Part shown: positions 28,397 through 37,491 of the stretch, piece after piece
Layout of the letters: the number at the start of each line of letters is the position of its first letter
Position numbering within the stretch: position 1 is the first letter of the stretch
Source: Deltaproteobacteria bacterium
GTDB taxonomy: Bacteria > Desulfobacterota > Syntrophobacteria > BM002
Reading direction: 5' to 3'
Length of the DNA stretch: 64,000 nt
NCBI GenBank assembly: GCA_019309045.1
Contig: JAFDGZ010000005.1
Span: forward strand, 1 to 64,000
Program-made: the position numbers and the translations under genes
The notes under the pieces: generated by a model
The model's input: the letters and a program-made list of their open reading frames with translations, nothing else
Databases searched by the model: none
What the model was told of the DNA's origin: nothing

Positions 28397-29073
28397 GGTA
28401 TTTCCCTCCTCTCTAGACTTCTTCCAGGCTGTTGGCTGTTGCAGAGACAAACCTGCCAGTTCAACAATAACGTGGCTCCAGTATCTGTTGCCTCCGTAGT
28501 TACCTGCCCAGAGGCCCTTTGCCGTTTCTTTTCCAGTAACCGGTAATGTTGCCGGAATCTGTACCTGGCAGCAGACGCCGGAATTCAGCAATTCCTCGAG
28601 GGGTCGAAAATCTCCCACCAGACCGGGAGCAACCTCATGTAGAGCGCAAACATAATAATAACATATTACCACATGGCCGACAGAAATGAGAATACGACTT
28701 TGGCAATTCCGCTAACAATACTTTGGCTGAGTCCGTTAGCATGCTGGACAGCTCCTGTCCAGCCCAGAAGGCCAGATCTATGGGTGTTGCAACAGAGCAG
28801 ATTTTGTGATAGGTCAGAGACGAAAAGAAACGATGTCAGTACATACTGCGGTGGGATCCCGCAGCTGGTGGCTCGTAAAAGTGAAACTGGCGAGCAACCT
28901 CCAGCACACTACTCCGAGGGCAGCTCAAGGAGACTCTTGGGGGTTGAGATCCTTGCCTTTCCAGAAGATACTTGCCTGTTTGTAGATCCGTACACTTACA
29001 TTTTTCTGACGGGGGAGCCGGCTAATTTTTCCTTGTCTCGGTGCTGAGGTCAGAAGGAAGTATATGTGAGCAC
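28397..29073. other. Divergent intergenic region, aldolase / ParA-like gene
   Basis: No credible gene despite a 124-codon open frame on the plus strand, which has no motif and atypical composition. Minus strand: TTCTCA-N18-TAATAT (28663-28692) could drive the aldolase. Plus strand: TTGAGA-N17-GATACT (28944-28972) could drive the ParA-like gene. A perfect 9-bp inverted repeat lies at 28743-28763. Confidence 0.45.
28743..28763. repeat. Perfect 9-bp inverted repeat
   Basis: GCTGGACAG and CTGTCCAGC flank a CTC spacer. There is no T-tract, so it is not a simple terminator. Its place in a divergent regulatory region suggests a protein-binding site or RNA hairpin. Confidence 0.6.
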
Positions 29074-29967
29074 ATGAGTCATGTCTGTTCCATAGGCGGG
29101 GGAAAAGGCGGGACTGGAAAAAGCTTCATTGCTGCCTGTGTGGGTACGCTGCTGGCAAAACATGGCAAGAGCGTGGTCCTGGTGGATCTGGACCTCGGGG
29201 CCTCGAATCTTCATACCTTTATGGGGATGAAATGCCCGGTAAAGGGTCTCGATGGCTACATCAGCAAGAAAATGGCCAGCCTGGAGCAGGGGATAGTAGC
29301 TACGCCTGTCGACAATCTTTTTCTCCTGAGTTCTGCCCGGTGTTCGCTGGAAGTTGCCAATCTGTACCACGTGCAGAAAAAAAAGATTGTCCGCGGTATT
29401 CAAAATCTGCCGCACGACTTTGTTATATTGGACCTGGGATCTGGCACACATTTCAACACCCTGGATTTTTTTCTCAGTGCGGAGAAAGGTCTGATCGTAA
29501 CGACACCTGAACCCACAGCGATTGAAAATACTTTTCGCATGATTAAAACCATTTACTTTAGAAAATTAAAGCAGTTAGTAAGCAAACTGGGCATTAGCTA
29601 TATGTGCAAAAAAGAGATCTCTGAATTTGCTCTGGGACAGATAAAATATCCATCTGACCTGATAAAGTTATTTAGTACCAAGTATGAGGAGCTAGGGAAA
29701 GAAATCGAAGAAACAATAAAGAAAATGTCATTTAATATAATTGTAAATAAATGTGATAAGAGCGACAGTCTCACACTTGGTCAGCAAATTACTCTGGTTT
29801 GTAATAGACATTTTTACAAAAATTTCCATTTTTTAGGTAATGTTCATTACGATACTAGAGTACATCAGTCCATTCTTAATAGAAGTATTTTTGTACATAG
29901 ATATCCCTATACTACGACTGCCGTGGATCTTGATAAACTTACGAAGAATTTGTTGGGCTTGCTGTAG
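29074..29967 (+). CDS. ParA/MinD-family ATPase
   Basis: About 297 residues from ATG 29074. The deviant Walker A GGGKGGTGKS lies at residues ~8-17, then VVLVDLDLGASNLHTF (A') and FVILDLGSGTHF (B). Membership of the MinD/FlhG group of cell-positioning ATPases is clear, but the partner is not. The 3' half (after ~29560) is much richer in A/T than the 5' half and the neighbours. The DnaJ/HTH gene follows 78 bases later. Stop is TAG. Confidence 0.87.
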   Translation: MSHVCSIGGGKGGTGKSFIAACVGTLLAKHGKSVVLVDLDLGASNLHTFMGMKCPVKGLDGYISKKMASLEQGIVATPVDNLFLLSSARCSLEVANLYHVQKKKIVRGIQNLPHDFVILDLGSGTHFNTLDFFLSAEKGLIVTTPEPTAIENTFRMIKTIYFRKLKQLVSKLGISYMCKKEISEFALGQIKYPSDLIKLFSTKYEELGKEIEETIKKMSFNIIVNKCDKSDSLTLGQQITLVCNRHFYKNFHFLGNVHYDTRVHQSILNRSIFVHRYPYTTTAVDLDKLTKNLLGLL

Positions 29968-30045
29968 CGGGTATTGGCGACGCCCAATCTTTTACTGTTG
30001 TTAGCCTTTTACCTCCGGTTTATTTTCATTTAATGGAACTGTTTT

Positions 30046-30702
30046 ATGGGCCCCTTTGACCAGCTAACTTATTACGAACTTCTCGAAGTGCCTACCAGTG
30101 CTTCGACGTTTGAAATCAGACAGGCCTATAAAAGGCTCATAGGGATCTATTCTGAGGATGCCCTGGCCACCTACTCGCTTTTCAGCGAAGAGGAGAGATT
30201 GCATATCCTGGCAAGGATCGAAACGGCCTTTGCCACTCTGGTAAATCAGGATAAACGAGCTGAGTACAACCAGAGACTCCTGGAAAGCGGCAGGCTAACC
30301 CCAGAGAGTCTGGAAGAAAGAGCGAAAGCCAGAACTGCTCCTGTTTTCCACCTGAGCTCGGTGGAGAGGGCAGATGCTCTTACCGCCCAACTGCAGAAAA
30401 AGCTGCAAAGCAAGAAGGTGCAGCACATAATTGCGGCTCTCATGGAAAAGGAGCTCATCAGCGGCCAGGATTTGCAGAACCTTCGCCAGGCCCTTGGTCT
30501 GGGGCTGGAGGAACTCTTTCAGATAACCAAAATCAGCCCCAACATTTTGCAGGCAATTGAAGAAGATGATTATGGCCACCTGCCTCCAGAAATCTATGTG
30601 AAGAGTTTTCTGAGTTCATATGCTGAACTTCTCAACCTAGATGCCAAAGTGGTTGTGGCAAGATACCTGCGGAATAAAGACGTCCAACAGAAGACTCCAT
30701 GA
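30046..30702 (+). CDS. DnaJ-like domain plus RodZ-type HTH protein
   Basis: A 218-residue protein. Residues ~8-85 resemble a J domain (YYELLEVPTSASTFEIRQAY, then a long helix ending NQDKRAEYNQRL) but the HPD loop needed to stimulate DnaK is absent. Residues ~145-210 are an HTH_25/RodZ-like domain (LRQALGLGLEELFQITKISP, LPPEIYVKSFLSSYAELL). Its partner is probably the ParA-like ATPase upstream. No membrane segment is seen, so it is not a full RodZ. Confidence 0.75.
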   Translation: MGPFDQLTYYELLEVPTSASTFEIRQAYKRLIGIYSEDALATYSLFSEEERLHILARIETAFATLVNQDKRAEYNQRLLESGRLTPESLEERAKARTAPVFHLSSVERADALTAQLQKKLQSKKVQHIIAALMEKELISGQDLQNLRQALGLGLEELFQITKISPNILQAIEEDDYGHLPPEIYVKSFLSSYAELLNLDAKVVVARYLRNKDVQQKTP

Positions 30703-30962
30703 GCTGGAGACAGATGATTACTCGAGCCCACATCCTGCAAGGGCAAATCCCAGTGGCGGCGCTGCTCCTGATGAGAGGGTCCTTCCCCTTGGCCCGCTTC
30801 TGATGCCTCCTGGCAAGGCATTACCGCGAGCTTTTTAGCAGACAACCTGCCTGTTACCTGCTGGTGTCGACCTGCGGCTGCGCTGGAGGGCGGCGGCCAG
30901 CTCGCCGATATTCTGGCCTTTCTGTGAAAACATGGTAGTATCAAATAACGAGACAGCGGCTC

Positions 30963-31442
30963 ATGGATAGATCTCCGAGAGAGTGGACTCGAAATACAAT
31001 GAAGAAAAGCATTGCTTCTGGGACAGAACGCGGCTCATTCGAGTTTTTCGACCACACAGCGGATGTGGGAATTCGCGTTCGGGCGGCCACTCTGGGAGGT
31101 ATATTCGAACTGGCAGCCCGGGCCATGACCGAAATTATCACCGAGGTACAGCTGATTTCTCCTCGTGTTCAGCGGACGTTTAATCTCATTGAGGAGGACC
31201 TGGAGATTCTTCTGGTGAACTGGCTGCAGCAGCTTCTCTATGTGTTTGACACAGAAGGACTGATTTTCGGCAAATTCCAGGCAGAAGTTGAGGAAGCGGC
31301 TTTGCGGGCCACTGCCTGGGGCGAGCAGTTCTCAGCAGATGTCCACGTGGTCAAAACTGAGATCAAAGCCGTCACCTATCATCAACTGGAGGTGGTCCAG
31401 GTGAAGGACGGCTGGCAGGCACAGGTGATCTTCGACCTTTGA
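30963..31442 (+). CDS. Archease
   Basis: A ~147-159 residue archease; the ATG at 30999 is an alternative start. Diagnostic are [16 protein letters not shown] near the N-terminus and the RATAWGE and [12 protein letters not shown] blocks at the end. Archease speeds RtcB guanylylation so that the RNA ligase turns over, and rtcB lies 76 bases downstream on the same strand. The pair is a typical bacterial RNA-repair operon. Confidence 0.94.
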   Translation: MDRSPREWTRNTMKKSIASGTERGSFEFFDHTADVGIRVRAATLGGIFELAARAMTEIITEVQLISPRVQRTFNLIEEDLEILLVNWLQQLLYVFDTEGLIFGKFQAEVEEAALRATAWGEQFSADVHVVKTEIKAVTYHQLEVVQVKDGWQAQVIFDL

Positions 31443-31518
31443 GGGACAAAAGGGTATACTATGTCAACAGCCCTTTGCAGCAAGGGAGCTGATTCAGAGC
31501 CTTCAGAGGAGGTCGACA

Positions 31519-32973
31519 ATGACAGCAAAACAGAACATTGCCATAGAACAGGTGGATCAATACCGCTGGCGGGTGGTTCAGTCAGGAAAAATGCGCACCA
31601 GCGGCATGGTGTATGCCACTGAAGCCATGATGGCTGATATCCGCCAGGACGAGAGCCTTGTCCAGGTAGCCAATGTTGCCTGGCTTCCAGGTATCGTGGG
31701 GAATTCTCTCGCTATGCCCGATATTCACTGGGGCTATGGCTTTCCCATAGGCGGGGTGGCAGCCTTTTCTCTGACCGAGGGAGTTGTTTCTCCCGGGGGC
31801 GTTGGCTACGATATCAACTGAGGAGTGAGACTCGTGCGCTCAGGGCTTGAGCGCCAGGAAGTGAGCGCCCGGATGCGGCAGCTGGTGGAGACGCTCTTCA
31901 AGAATGTTCCCTGCGGAGTTGGCTCCAGACGCAAGGATCTGCGCTTATCGGTCGCTGAATTGCACAAGGTGCTGCAGAAGGGTGCTGGTTGGGCCGTGGC
32001 GCGTGGTTTCGGCTACGTTGAAGATCTGGAGCACATAGAGGAGAAGGGCTGCATCCCCGGAGCTGATCCTGGGATGGTAAGCGACAAAGCCCTGGAGAGA
32101 GGAAAGACTCAGCTGGGAACACTGGGATCCGGCAACCACTTTGTGGAGGTTGGCTTCGTTGAGGAGATCTATGATGAACAAGTGGCTCGCACCCTCGGGC
32201 TCTTTCTGGATCAGGTAACGGTTATCGTCCACACCGGCTCCCGTGGTCTAGGGCACCAGGTATGCGATGATTACATCAAGATACTTATGAAGAGTTCCCA
32301 GAAGTACGGCATCGAACTACCGGACCGCCAGCTGTGTTGTGCTCCAATAGATTCGAATGAGGGCCGGCAGTATCTGGCAGCCATGGCCGGAGCTGCCAAT
32401 TATGCCTTTGCCAATCGGCAGCTCATCTTTCACTGGGTTCGGGAAAGTTTCGAACAGGTATTTGGCGCCAGTGCCAGCAGTCTGGGTCTCAGCCTCATCT
32501 ATGACGTCTGCCACAACATCGCCAAGATCGAAACCCACAGGGTGGACGGCAAGGAAATGAAGCTGTGTGTCCATCGCAAGGGGGCCACCAGGGCCTTTCC
32601 TGCCAATCATCCAGAAATTCCCCCTGCTTATCAGGAAATAGGCCAGCCCGTGCTCATTCCGGGAGACATGGGACGCTATTCTTACGTGCTGGTGGGCACT
32701 GAGGGAGCCATGGCTGAGACCTTTGGCAGCACCTGCCATGGGGCCGGCAGGGTTTTGAGCAGGCATCAGGCCAAGAAACTGGCCAAAGGCCGGGCAATCA
32801 TTCGTGAACTCGAAGACAGAGGGATCACAGTGCGCAGTGCTGGCAAGGCAACGGTCAAGGAAGAAATCCCAGAGGCCTACAAGGATGTGAGTGAAGTGGT
32901 GGAGGCGGTGCATGGTGCAGGAATAAGCAAGAAAGTGGCCAGACTGCGACCCATGGGAGTAATTAAGGGATAG
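31519..32973 (+). CDS. rtcB: RtcB RNA ligase with probable selenocysteine (UGA at 31819-31821)
   Basis: A 484-residue 3'-phosphate RNA ligase if UGA is read through. Codon 101 is TGA, in VGYDIN-U-GVRLV, exactly where RtcB has the metal-binding Cys of its DINCG motif. Both sides are intact: [18 protein letters not shown] before; [31 protein letters not shown] and the guanylylated His in [10 protein letters not shown] after. A SECIS-like hairpin follows the UGA. ATG is behind GAGGAGGTCGACA. The archease gene upstream supports function. A sequencing error or nonsense mutation is the alternative. Stop is TAG. Confidence 0.85.
31836..31854 (+). promoter_or_regulatory. SECIS-like hairpin in rtcB
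   Basis: A perfect 7-bp stem (GCGCTCA 31836-31842 with TGAGCGC 31848-31854) and a GGGCT loop. The loop begins 21 bases after the UGA. Bacterial SECIS elements lie immediately 3' of UGA with a small apical loop having G in its first positions, which matches. Confidence 0.65.
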
Positions 32974-32984
32974 AGGTCTGCCTG

Positions 32985-33458
32985 TCAGCAGGGGAATATA
33001 GCGATGATTCTGTAGCCCCGTACACCGCCGGGTGCGTATACGGTAATCTCGTCGCCTACTCGCCGGCCCAAAAGAGTGCGCCCCAGGGGCGAATCAATGG
33101 AAATGCGTCCGTCAAAGGCATCAGATTCGAAGGGGCCGACAACTTGATATATGGCTCGTTGGCCGGTATCCAGGTTTTCAACCTGGACGGTATCGCCAAA
33201 GGCAACAGCAACAGAGCTGAGCTGCTGGTTCACCACAATCTGAGAAAGAGAAAGTTTGCGGCGGAGATCCTCGATGCGGCCCTCCACAAAGGCTTGCCGC
33301 TCCCTGGCAGCGAAGTACTGCAGGTTGTTGGCTGTATAGCCGAAGGAGCGTGCTTGGAGCAGGTCGTTGATTACCTGAGGACGTACAAAGCGGCACAAAA
33401 AGGCGAGTTCGGCACGCAACCTCTCGTAACCGTCTCTAGTAATAGGTTTCTTTTCCAT
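32985..33458 (-). CDS. GreA/GreB-type transcript cleavage factor
   Basis: A 157-residue protein from ATG 33458 (CGGAAG seven bases before). The N-terminal part is the coiled-coil finger entering the RNA polymerase channel (MEKKPITRDGYERLRAEL). The C-terminal FKBP-like domain has GDTVQVENLDTG, ISIDSPLGRTLLGRRVGDE and YRIIAI. The loop between the coiled coils (QARSFGYTANNLQYFAARER) resembles GreB. It rescues backtracked polymerase. Confidence 0.85.
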   Translation of the reverse strand: MEKKPITRDGYERLRAELAFLCRFVRPQVINDLLQARSFGYTANNLQYFAARERQAFVEGRIEDLRRKLSLSQIVVNQQLSSVAVAFGDTVQVENLDTGQRAIYQVVGPFESDAFDGRISIDSPLGRTLLGRRVGDEITVYAPGGVRGYRIIAIFPC

Positions 33459-33651
33459 GCCCAAGCTTCCGAGCAGCCAAAAGGTTCAACGTTCCACTGC
33501 AACCCAGATGCCATTGATCCCTCGCTTTGCTTACTAATGGTACCTCAAAATCGACTCCTTGACCAGACCCAGGTGAGGATGGCTGACTACAGAGCTGTTG
33601 GTCAGGGAAGCTGAGACCTTATGTGTCATGATGGAGCCCGGCAGTCTGCAC

Positions 33652-34125
33652 TCATGACATATCCGAACTGAAATTATTGTCATCGGTCAAAGATCTGCAC
33701 ATGGAAAAAAAGTGGTAGTCTTCCAGTTCTGAATCAGGGGAAATGAGCCGCTTTACCCTGAAGCCCAATTTTTCGTAAAAATTGACCACACTAACCTCGA
33801 GCATTTTTGCATCCAACTCTACTTCCTTGATACCTTTATGCTGCAGGATTTGCAGCGCCTCCTGCAACATCTTCCTGGCAATCCCCTTGCCTCGATGATG
33901 AGGATGAACCGCGACCTTCATAATATTGGCCCTGAGCCTTTTCTGATAGCACACGGCTATGAGAAAGCCCATGACGGTCTCCTTCTTGAAGATGATGAAA
34001 AGGTCCTGCAGGGCAGCTTTCAGGTAATGATGGCCCCAGGGGTGAGGAAACGACAAGCGTTCGATCTCCAACACCTCCGGAAGATCCTTCTCTGTAGCTA
34101 TTCTAATATCACCTGAGGCATTCAT
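33652..34125 (-). CDS. GNAT acetyltransferase, RimI-like
   Basis: A 157-residue GNAT. The N-terminus (IRIATEKDLPEVLEIERLSF) and the acetyl-CoA loop (VAVHPHHRGKGIARKMLQEA) are typical, as is VVNFYEKLGFRVKR. RimI acetylates the N-terminus of ribosomal protein S18, but this protein has an unrelated C-terminal extension, so the target is open. AAAGGATG precedes the ATG. Confidence 0.78.
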   Translation of the reverse strand: MNASGDIRIATEKDLPEVLEIERLSFPHPWGHHYLKAALQDLFIIFKKETVMGFLIAVCYQKRLRANIMKVAVHPHHRGKGIARKMLQEALQILQHKGIKEVELDAKMLEVSVVNFYEKLGFRVKRLISPDSELEDYHFFSMCRSLTDDNNFSSDMS

Positions 34126-34540
34126 GTCTCACATCCTTTCGCTGTGATAAGAGTCGCACTCCCTGTGGAACTCCTGAGCTGGTGTTTCAGGAGGCATCCA
34201 GTCCAAACAGGGCTTTTTTCCTGACGGTGTGGTTGCCATTCCATGGCAGAGACTGCAGCAAACAGCTGACATTGCCTGTGTGACGCCATGAAATGAGGCG
34301 GGCACTCAGACAGGAATGCAGACTGTCAGGCCCATCAGAAAAGGAGCTGATCAATGAGGGCCGAGCAGGTTCTTTATGCAGCCAGGGAAAATTGCAGTGA
34401 GGGTATTGGCTTGCTGGTCAGATCTACAGGAACAGGTGTTCTGCAGGTTGCATCGCAGGAGACGAGGAATTTTTCCAGGCAGCACACTGTTTGTCGCAGT
34501 TCTCGCCAACGGTTGTTCCGGAGTCGAGCCACTCCTGTGG
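34126..34540. other. Non-coding region between RimI-like and kinase-like genes
   Basis: No convincing gene. A 74-codon plus-strand frame starting at 34354 has a good ribosome site (AAAGGAGCTGATCA) but no recognisable sequence and runs into the antisense kinase gene. Confidence 0.4.
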
Positions 34541-35158
34541 TCACAGGGTTCGCTGCACAATTCTCACAAAGAGATTGATGATGTCCTCAGCAGAAAGTAG
34601 ACTCACATTGGCAATGACATGGAAACGTACAGGGTCGTCGAAGCCTTCACCGCCCATCAAACGGAGAAACCATTCCCGGTTTCTGTCCCTTTCGGCCAGG
34701 ACACTGTCTGCTTCAATGGCCCGCACCCCATATTCACGGATTATATACTCCTTGCGCCAGCCAACAGGCGCCACTATCCGAAAGTGGTAGCAGTTCGGCA
34801 AATCCTTCAAGATAATGTGGCTGGCTCGGCCAACGAGCACCACCTTGCCCTGCTGCGCCACACCGATAACGAGATTTCGCAGAGCTTCTTGATACTCTTT
34901 TTCCTCTATTACGGTCTTGTCATAGCCCACAATTCTTTCAATGTAGTTCTTGCTGAAAAGGCGTGAGAAAATGTTGGCAATGCGGTACTGCCTCCCCTGT
35001 TCAAAAGATTCCAGGGTTCTTTCCGAAACGTCGAGCTGCTCAGCGATTTTTTGAAAATAGGCCTTGTCAATATAAGCGTAGCCAAGCCTTTTCGCCAGAC
35101 GCCGGCCCAGATCTCTGGCCCCGCAGCCAAAGTTTTTCGAAATGGTAACAACAGCCAT
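34541..35158 (-). CDS. Cytidylate kinase-like family protein
   Basis: A 205-residue P-loop kinase-like protein. The N-terminal TISKNFGCGARDLGRRLAKRLG takes the place of the P-loop, followed by AYIDKAYFQKIAEQL and GKVVLVGRASHII; a late RDRNREWFLRL segment is the lid. It belongs to the cytidylate-kinase-like group of unknown substrate common in anaerobes, not to Cmk proper. GAGAGGG precedes the ATG. Confidence 0.8.
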   Translation of the reverse strand: MAVVTISKNFGCGARDLGRRLAKRLGYAYIDKAYFQKIAEQLDVSERTLESFEQGRQYRIANIFSRLFSKNYIERIVGYDKTVIEEKEYQEALRNLVIGVAQQGKVVLVGRASHIILKDLPNCYHFRIVAPVGWRKEYIIREYGVRAIEADSVLAERDRNREWFLRLMGGEGFDDPVRFHVIANVSLLSAEDIINLFVRIVQRTL

Positions 35159-35701
35159 GAGTATCCCTCTCTTGCAGCAAAGGCTTGCCAGGTTCTGTTT
35201 CCAGACTACAAGAAAAATTCATGCCTGGCAACTTCCTTGATAGAAATTCCCTTTTCCACAGAATTCTGTCTCGGAGATTTTGACCCACAGGGATTGTTTG
35301 GCAGATATATGCAGAGGATATAGAAGATTTCGAATGAAATTAGCAGAAAATCAAAGCAAGAGAGGGGAAAGCAACTTGCCAGTGTGCTGCGCCGGTCAAG
35401 ATAGATGCTGCTATCATGCTGATTCTGCAACACTTTTTTCTCTCTGTGGTAAAAAGTTCATGATTTTGCAGTGTTATGCTGGTTCAGTGAGGAAATCCTT
35501 GCATTATGGACAGGTTACTATGGTTGCTGCTCCGTCAGCCTAGTACTTCATTTTGGCAGCAAGCCAAGCTTGACTTGAGGGGGCATATTCGGCTAAAGGA
35601 TAGCAAGCATGCCCATTCGCGGCAAAGCTGGAACCCGCGAGAAGAGCTGGACTGCATGCAGTTCGCGATTTTCTACATCTTCGGCAGAAGAGAGGGAAAC
35701 C
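35159..35701. other. Non-coding region
   Basis: A 540-base stretch richer in A/T than its surroundings. Short open frames on both strands have no ribosome site or protein-like composition. Probably promoters for the kinase-like gene (minus) and the 90-residue protein (plus), but I could not fix them. Confidence 0.35.
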
Positions 35702-35974
35702 ATGCAGCGGGGTGGGTACATTGCGTGGGTGGTGGAATCAGGGAGGAGCCCTGAGTGGCTTCTCAGAGAGTATCGCAACAAGATCAGACGGATGACCCAG
35801 ATACGTCGGGCCCTGAAGAATCCTTACACAGTCGACCAGAACACGGGCCGACGCCATGCGCCCCTGACGCTCAGCATTTACAAGCGCAGTCTTTTCAGCC
35901 GGGAAAAGGATGCGGCAGAGTGCCGCAAGGCAATACAGTGGCTGGTGCGTCAAGGGTTCATCGGCAACAGATGA
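35702..35974 (+). CDS. Small basic protein of unknown function
   Basis: A 90-residue protein from ATG 35702 (AGAGAGGG nine bases earlier; the longer frame is unlikely). It is very basic (many Arg/Lys) and starts with GGYIAWVVESGRSPEWLLREY, then a helical segment and KAIQWLVRQGFIG at the end. Charge and size suggest nucleic-acid binding, but I recognise no family. Confidence 0.5.
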   Translation: MQRGGYIAWVVESGRSPEWLLREYRNKIRRMTQIRRALKNPYTVDQNTGRRHAPLTLSIYKRSLFSREKDAAECRKAIQWLVRQGFIGNR

Positions 35975-36224
35975 TTTAACAGCCACTCACGTCCAGTTAT
36001 CAGCAAGAAATCTAGCCTCCTAGTGCCTTTTGCCTGAGGAGGGCAATTTCCAGCCTGAAAATGGCAAAGGATGCGAGGGACAGATTCGCTCTTGCTTAAA
36101 TGACAACTGCCGAGGCGTGGTTTTAGGGCTATGCCTGAGGAGGAGGTTTGACCTGCACCACCTGTGGCATAATCAAGCCGATAATTGCTGAACTGTACGA
36201 CATAATCGGAGAAGGACCAACTTC

Positions 36225-36581
36225 ATGTCTCATCATGGCGAACGACGCAGGTACCCGAGAGCATATCTTGACTGTCCTGCCCTGGTTCAGGGCCCGGGAG
36301 GAGCCAAACTGGCGGAAGCAGGAAACATCAGTGCCAGAGGCGCCTTCATCAGGTGCGAGGAGCCACTTTTTCCTGAAGATCGAGTGAAGCTACACATAAT
36401 GGTGCCGGACAGGCTGGCCTTGAGCGTTGACGCCAAGGTGGCCTGGTTGCAGGTGCGTTGTGCGGAAAACAACAGCCCCAGATGTGGAATCGGCATCAGT
36501 TTTACCCAGATCTCTGAGACGGACCGCAAATTTATCATCGCGCTCGCCTCCGGCTTGTTTCCCTCTGGACAACAGGGATGA
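36225..36581 (+). CDS. PilZ domain protein
   Basis: A 118-residue single PilZ domain. It has the c-di-GMP-binding RRYPR near residues 8-12 and a GNISARGAFI version of the D/N-x-S-x-x-G motif at ~33-42. It would bind c-di-GMP and signal to a partner. A second PilZ protein follows ~270 bases later on the same strand. Confidence 0.85.
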   Translation: MSHHGERRRYPRAYLDCPALVQGPGGAKLAEAGNISARGAFIRCEEPLFPEDRVKLHIMVPDRLALSVDAKVAWLQVRCAENNSPRCGIGISFTQISETDRKFIIALASGLFPSGQQG

Positions 36582-36854
36582 AATCTGACAATGAACACCA
36601 CCCTGATCGTTCATGAATGGAAGTCGGCCCCTCAGGGGGCAGGTGCTATTGCCGAAGGGCCGCGCCAGTGCTGGCTCTGTGCCTGAAGCCGGTGCACCAC
36701 TGCAATTCATGAAAGAACCGAACTACATTCTGATGCAGCTGGCACTGAATGAGGCCCGGACCGCCAGAGGCAGAAGCTGCTGACTATTTGCTTTGATCTC
36801 TGGATAAAGGGAGGCTCGAGTTCAAGGGTTCCTGCAATTGTTGCCGGGAAAAAG

Positions 36855-37379
36855 ATGAAAAAAAATCGCCGCAGACATCCCAGGGCCACCATCAGATGGC
36901 CGGTTACCATTCTCACCCCCGAGGGCCCCAAACACGGTGAAACCAAAAACATCAGTGTTGGCGGGGCGCTTGTCACCTGCGCCTATCCACTTGCCCTCCA
37001 CGATAGGTTCTGTGTGATCTTCAGAATTCCCAACCACCCGCCAATCTCGGTAAACACCGTAGTGGCCAGGACCAATTACGCTGGTGAGCGGACAAGGATG
37101 GAGGTTCAGGGCGACGTGGCCCTCTATTACACCGGTCTTTCTGACAATGAGCGGCAGATATTACATGCGAAGGTTTCTCAATCCGCACTCATCAATGAAC
37201 TGGAGACACTGTCGATGGCGGTTCAGCATGTGTACAAGGTTGTCCACCAACAAGCCATCGAACTGCAAAAGACTGCCACTATCCTGGGGAAGTTGGACGG
37301 TCTCATTAGCCGGCTCACCACCCAGGTGCGCCGTGACGGTTTGGCCAGCAAGCGCGCCCGCCTGCCCAAGGACCAATAA
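36855..37379 (+). CDS. PilZ domain protein with C-terminal helical extension
   Basis: A 174-residue protein. The N-terminal ~100 residues form a PilZ domain: RRRHPRATIRWPV and KNISVGGALV. The remaining ~75 residues are a helical, coiled-coil-like tail (INELETLSMAVQHVYKVVHQ) that may bind a partner or dimerise. It probably senses c-di-GMP with the neighbouring PilZ protein. Confidence 0.83.
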   Translation: MKKNRRRHPRATIRWPVTILTPEGPKHGETKNISVGGALVTCAYPLALHDRFCVIFRIPNHPPISVNTVVARTNYAGERTRMEVQGDVALYYTGLSDNERQILHAKVSQSALINELETLSMAVQHVYKVVHQQAIELQKTATILGKLDGLISRLTTQVRRDGLASKRARLPKDQ

Positions 37380-37491
37380 ACCAGCCGCTGGCTCCAGCGG
37401 CAAACTGACCAGCTCCTGACCACTTGCCAAAATACAGACATCATCAAAGACGCGGACAACTGGTTACAGCTTGTCTTCCGGCAGAAAACGT

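Noticed and set aside
28397-28657. Cobalamin or c-di-GMP riboswitch in the aldolase leader
   Set aside because: I looked for the B12 box and the GEMM core motifs and found no convincing match.
28743-28763. LexA (SOS) box
   Set aside because: The half-sites are ordered ACAG-CTC-CTGT, the reverse of the usual CTGT-N8-ACAG arrangement.
28673-29047. 124-codon plus-strand open frame
   Set aside because: No motif, no ribosome site and it spans the inverted repeat and likely promoters.
31519-32973. rtcB as two genes or a frameshifted pseudogene
   Set aside because: No frameshift exists. One TGA replaces a conserved Cys codon, with a SECIS-like hairpin and full conservation after it.
34354-34578. 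74-codon small gene
   Set aside because: The ribosome site is good but the peptide is not protein-like and it overlaps the kinase-like gene antisense.
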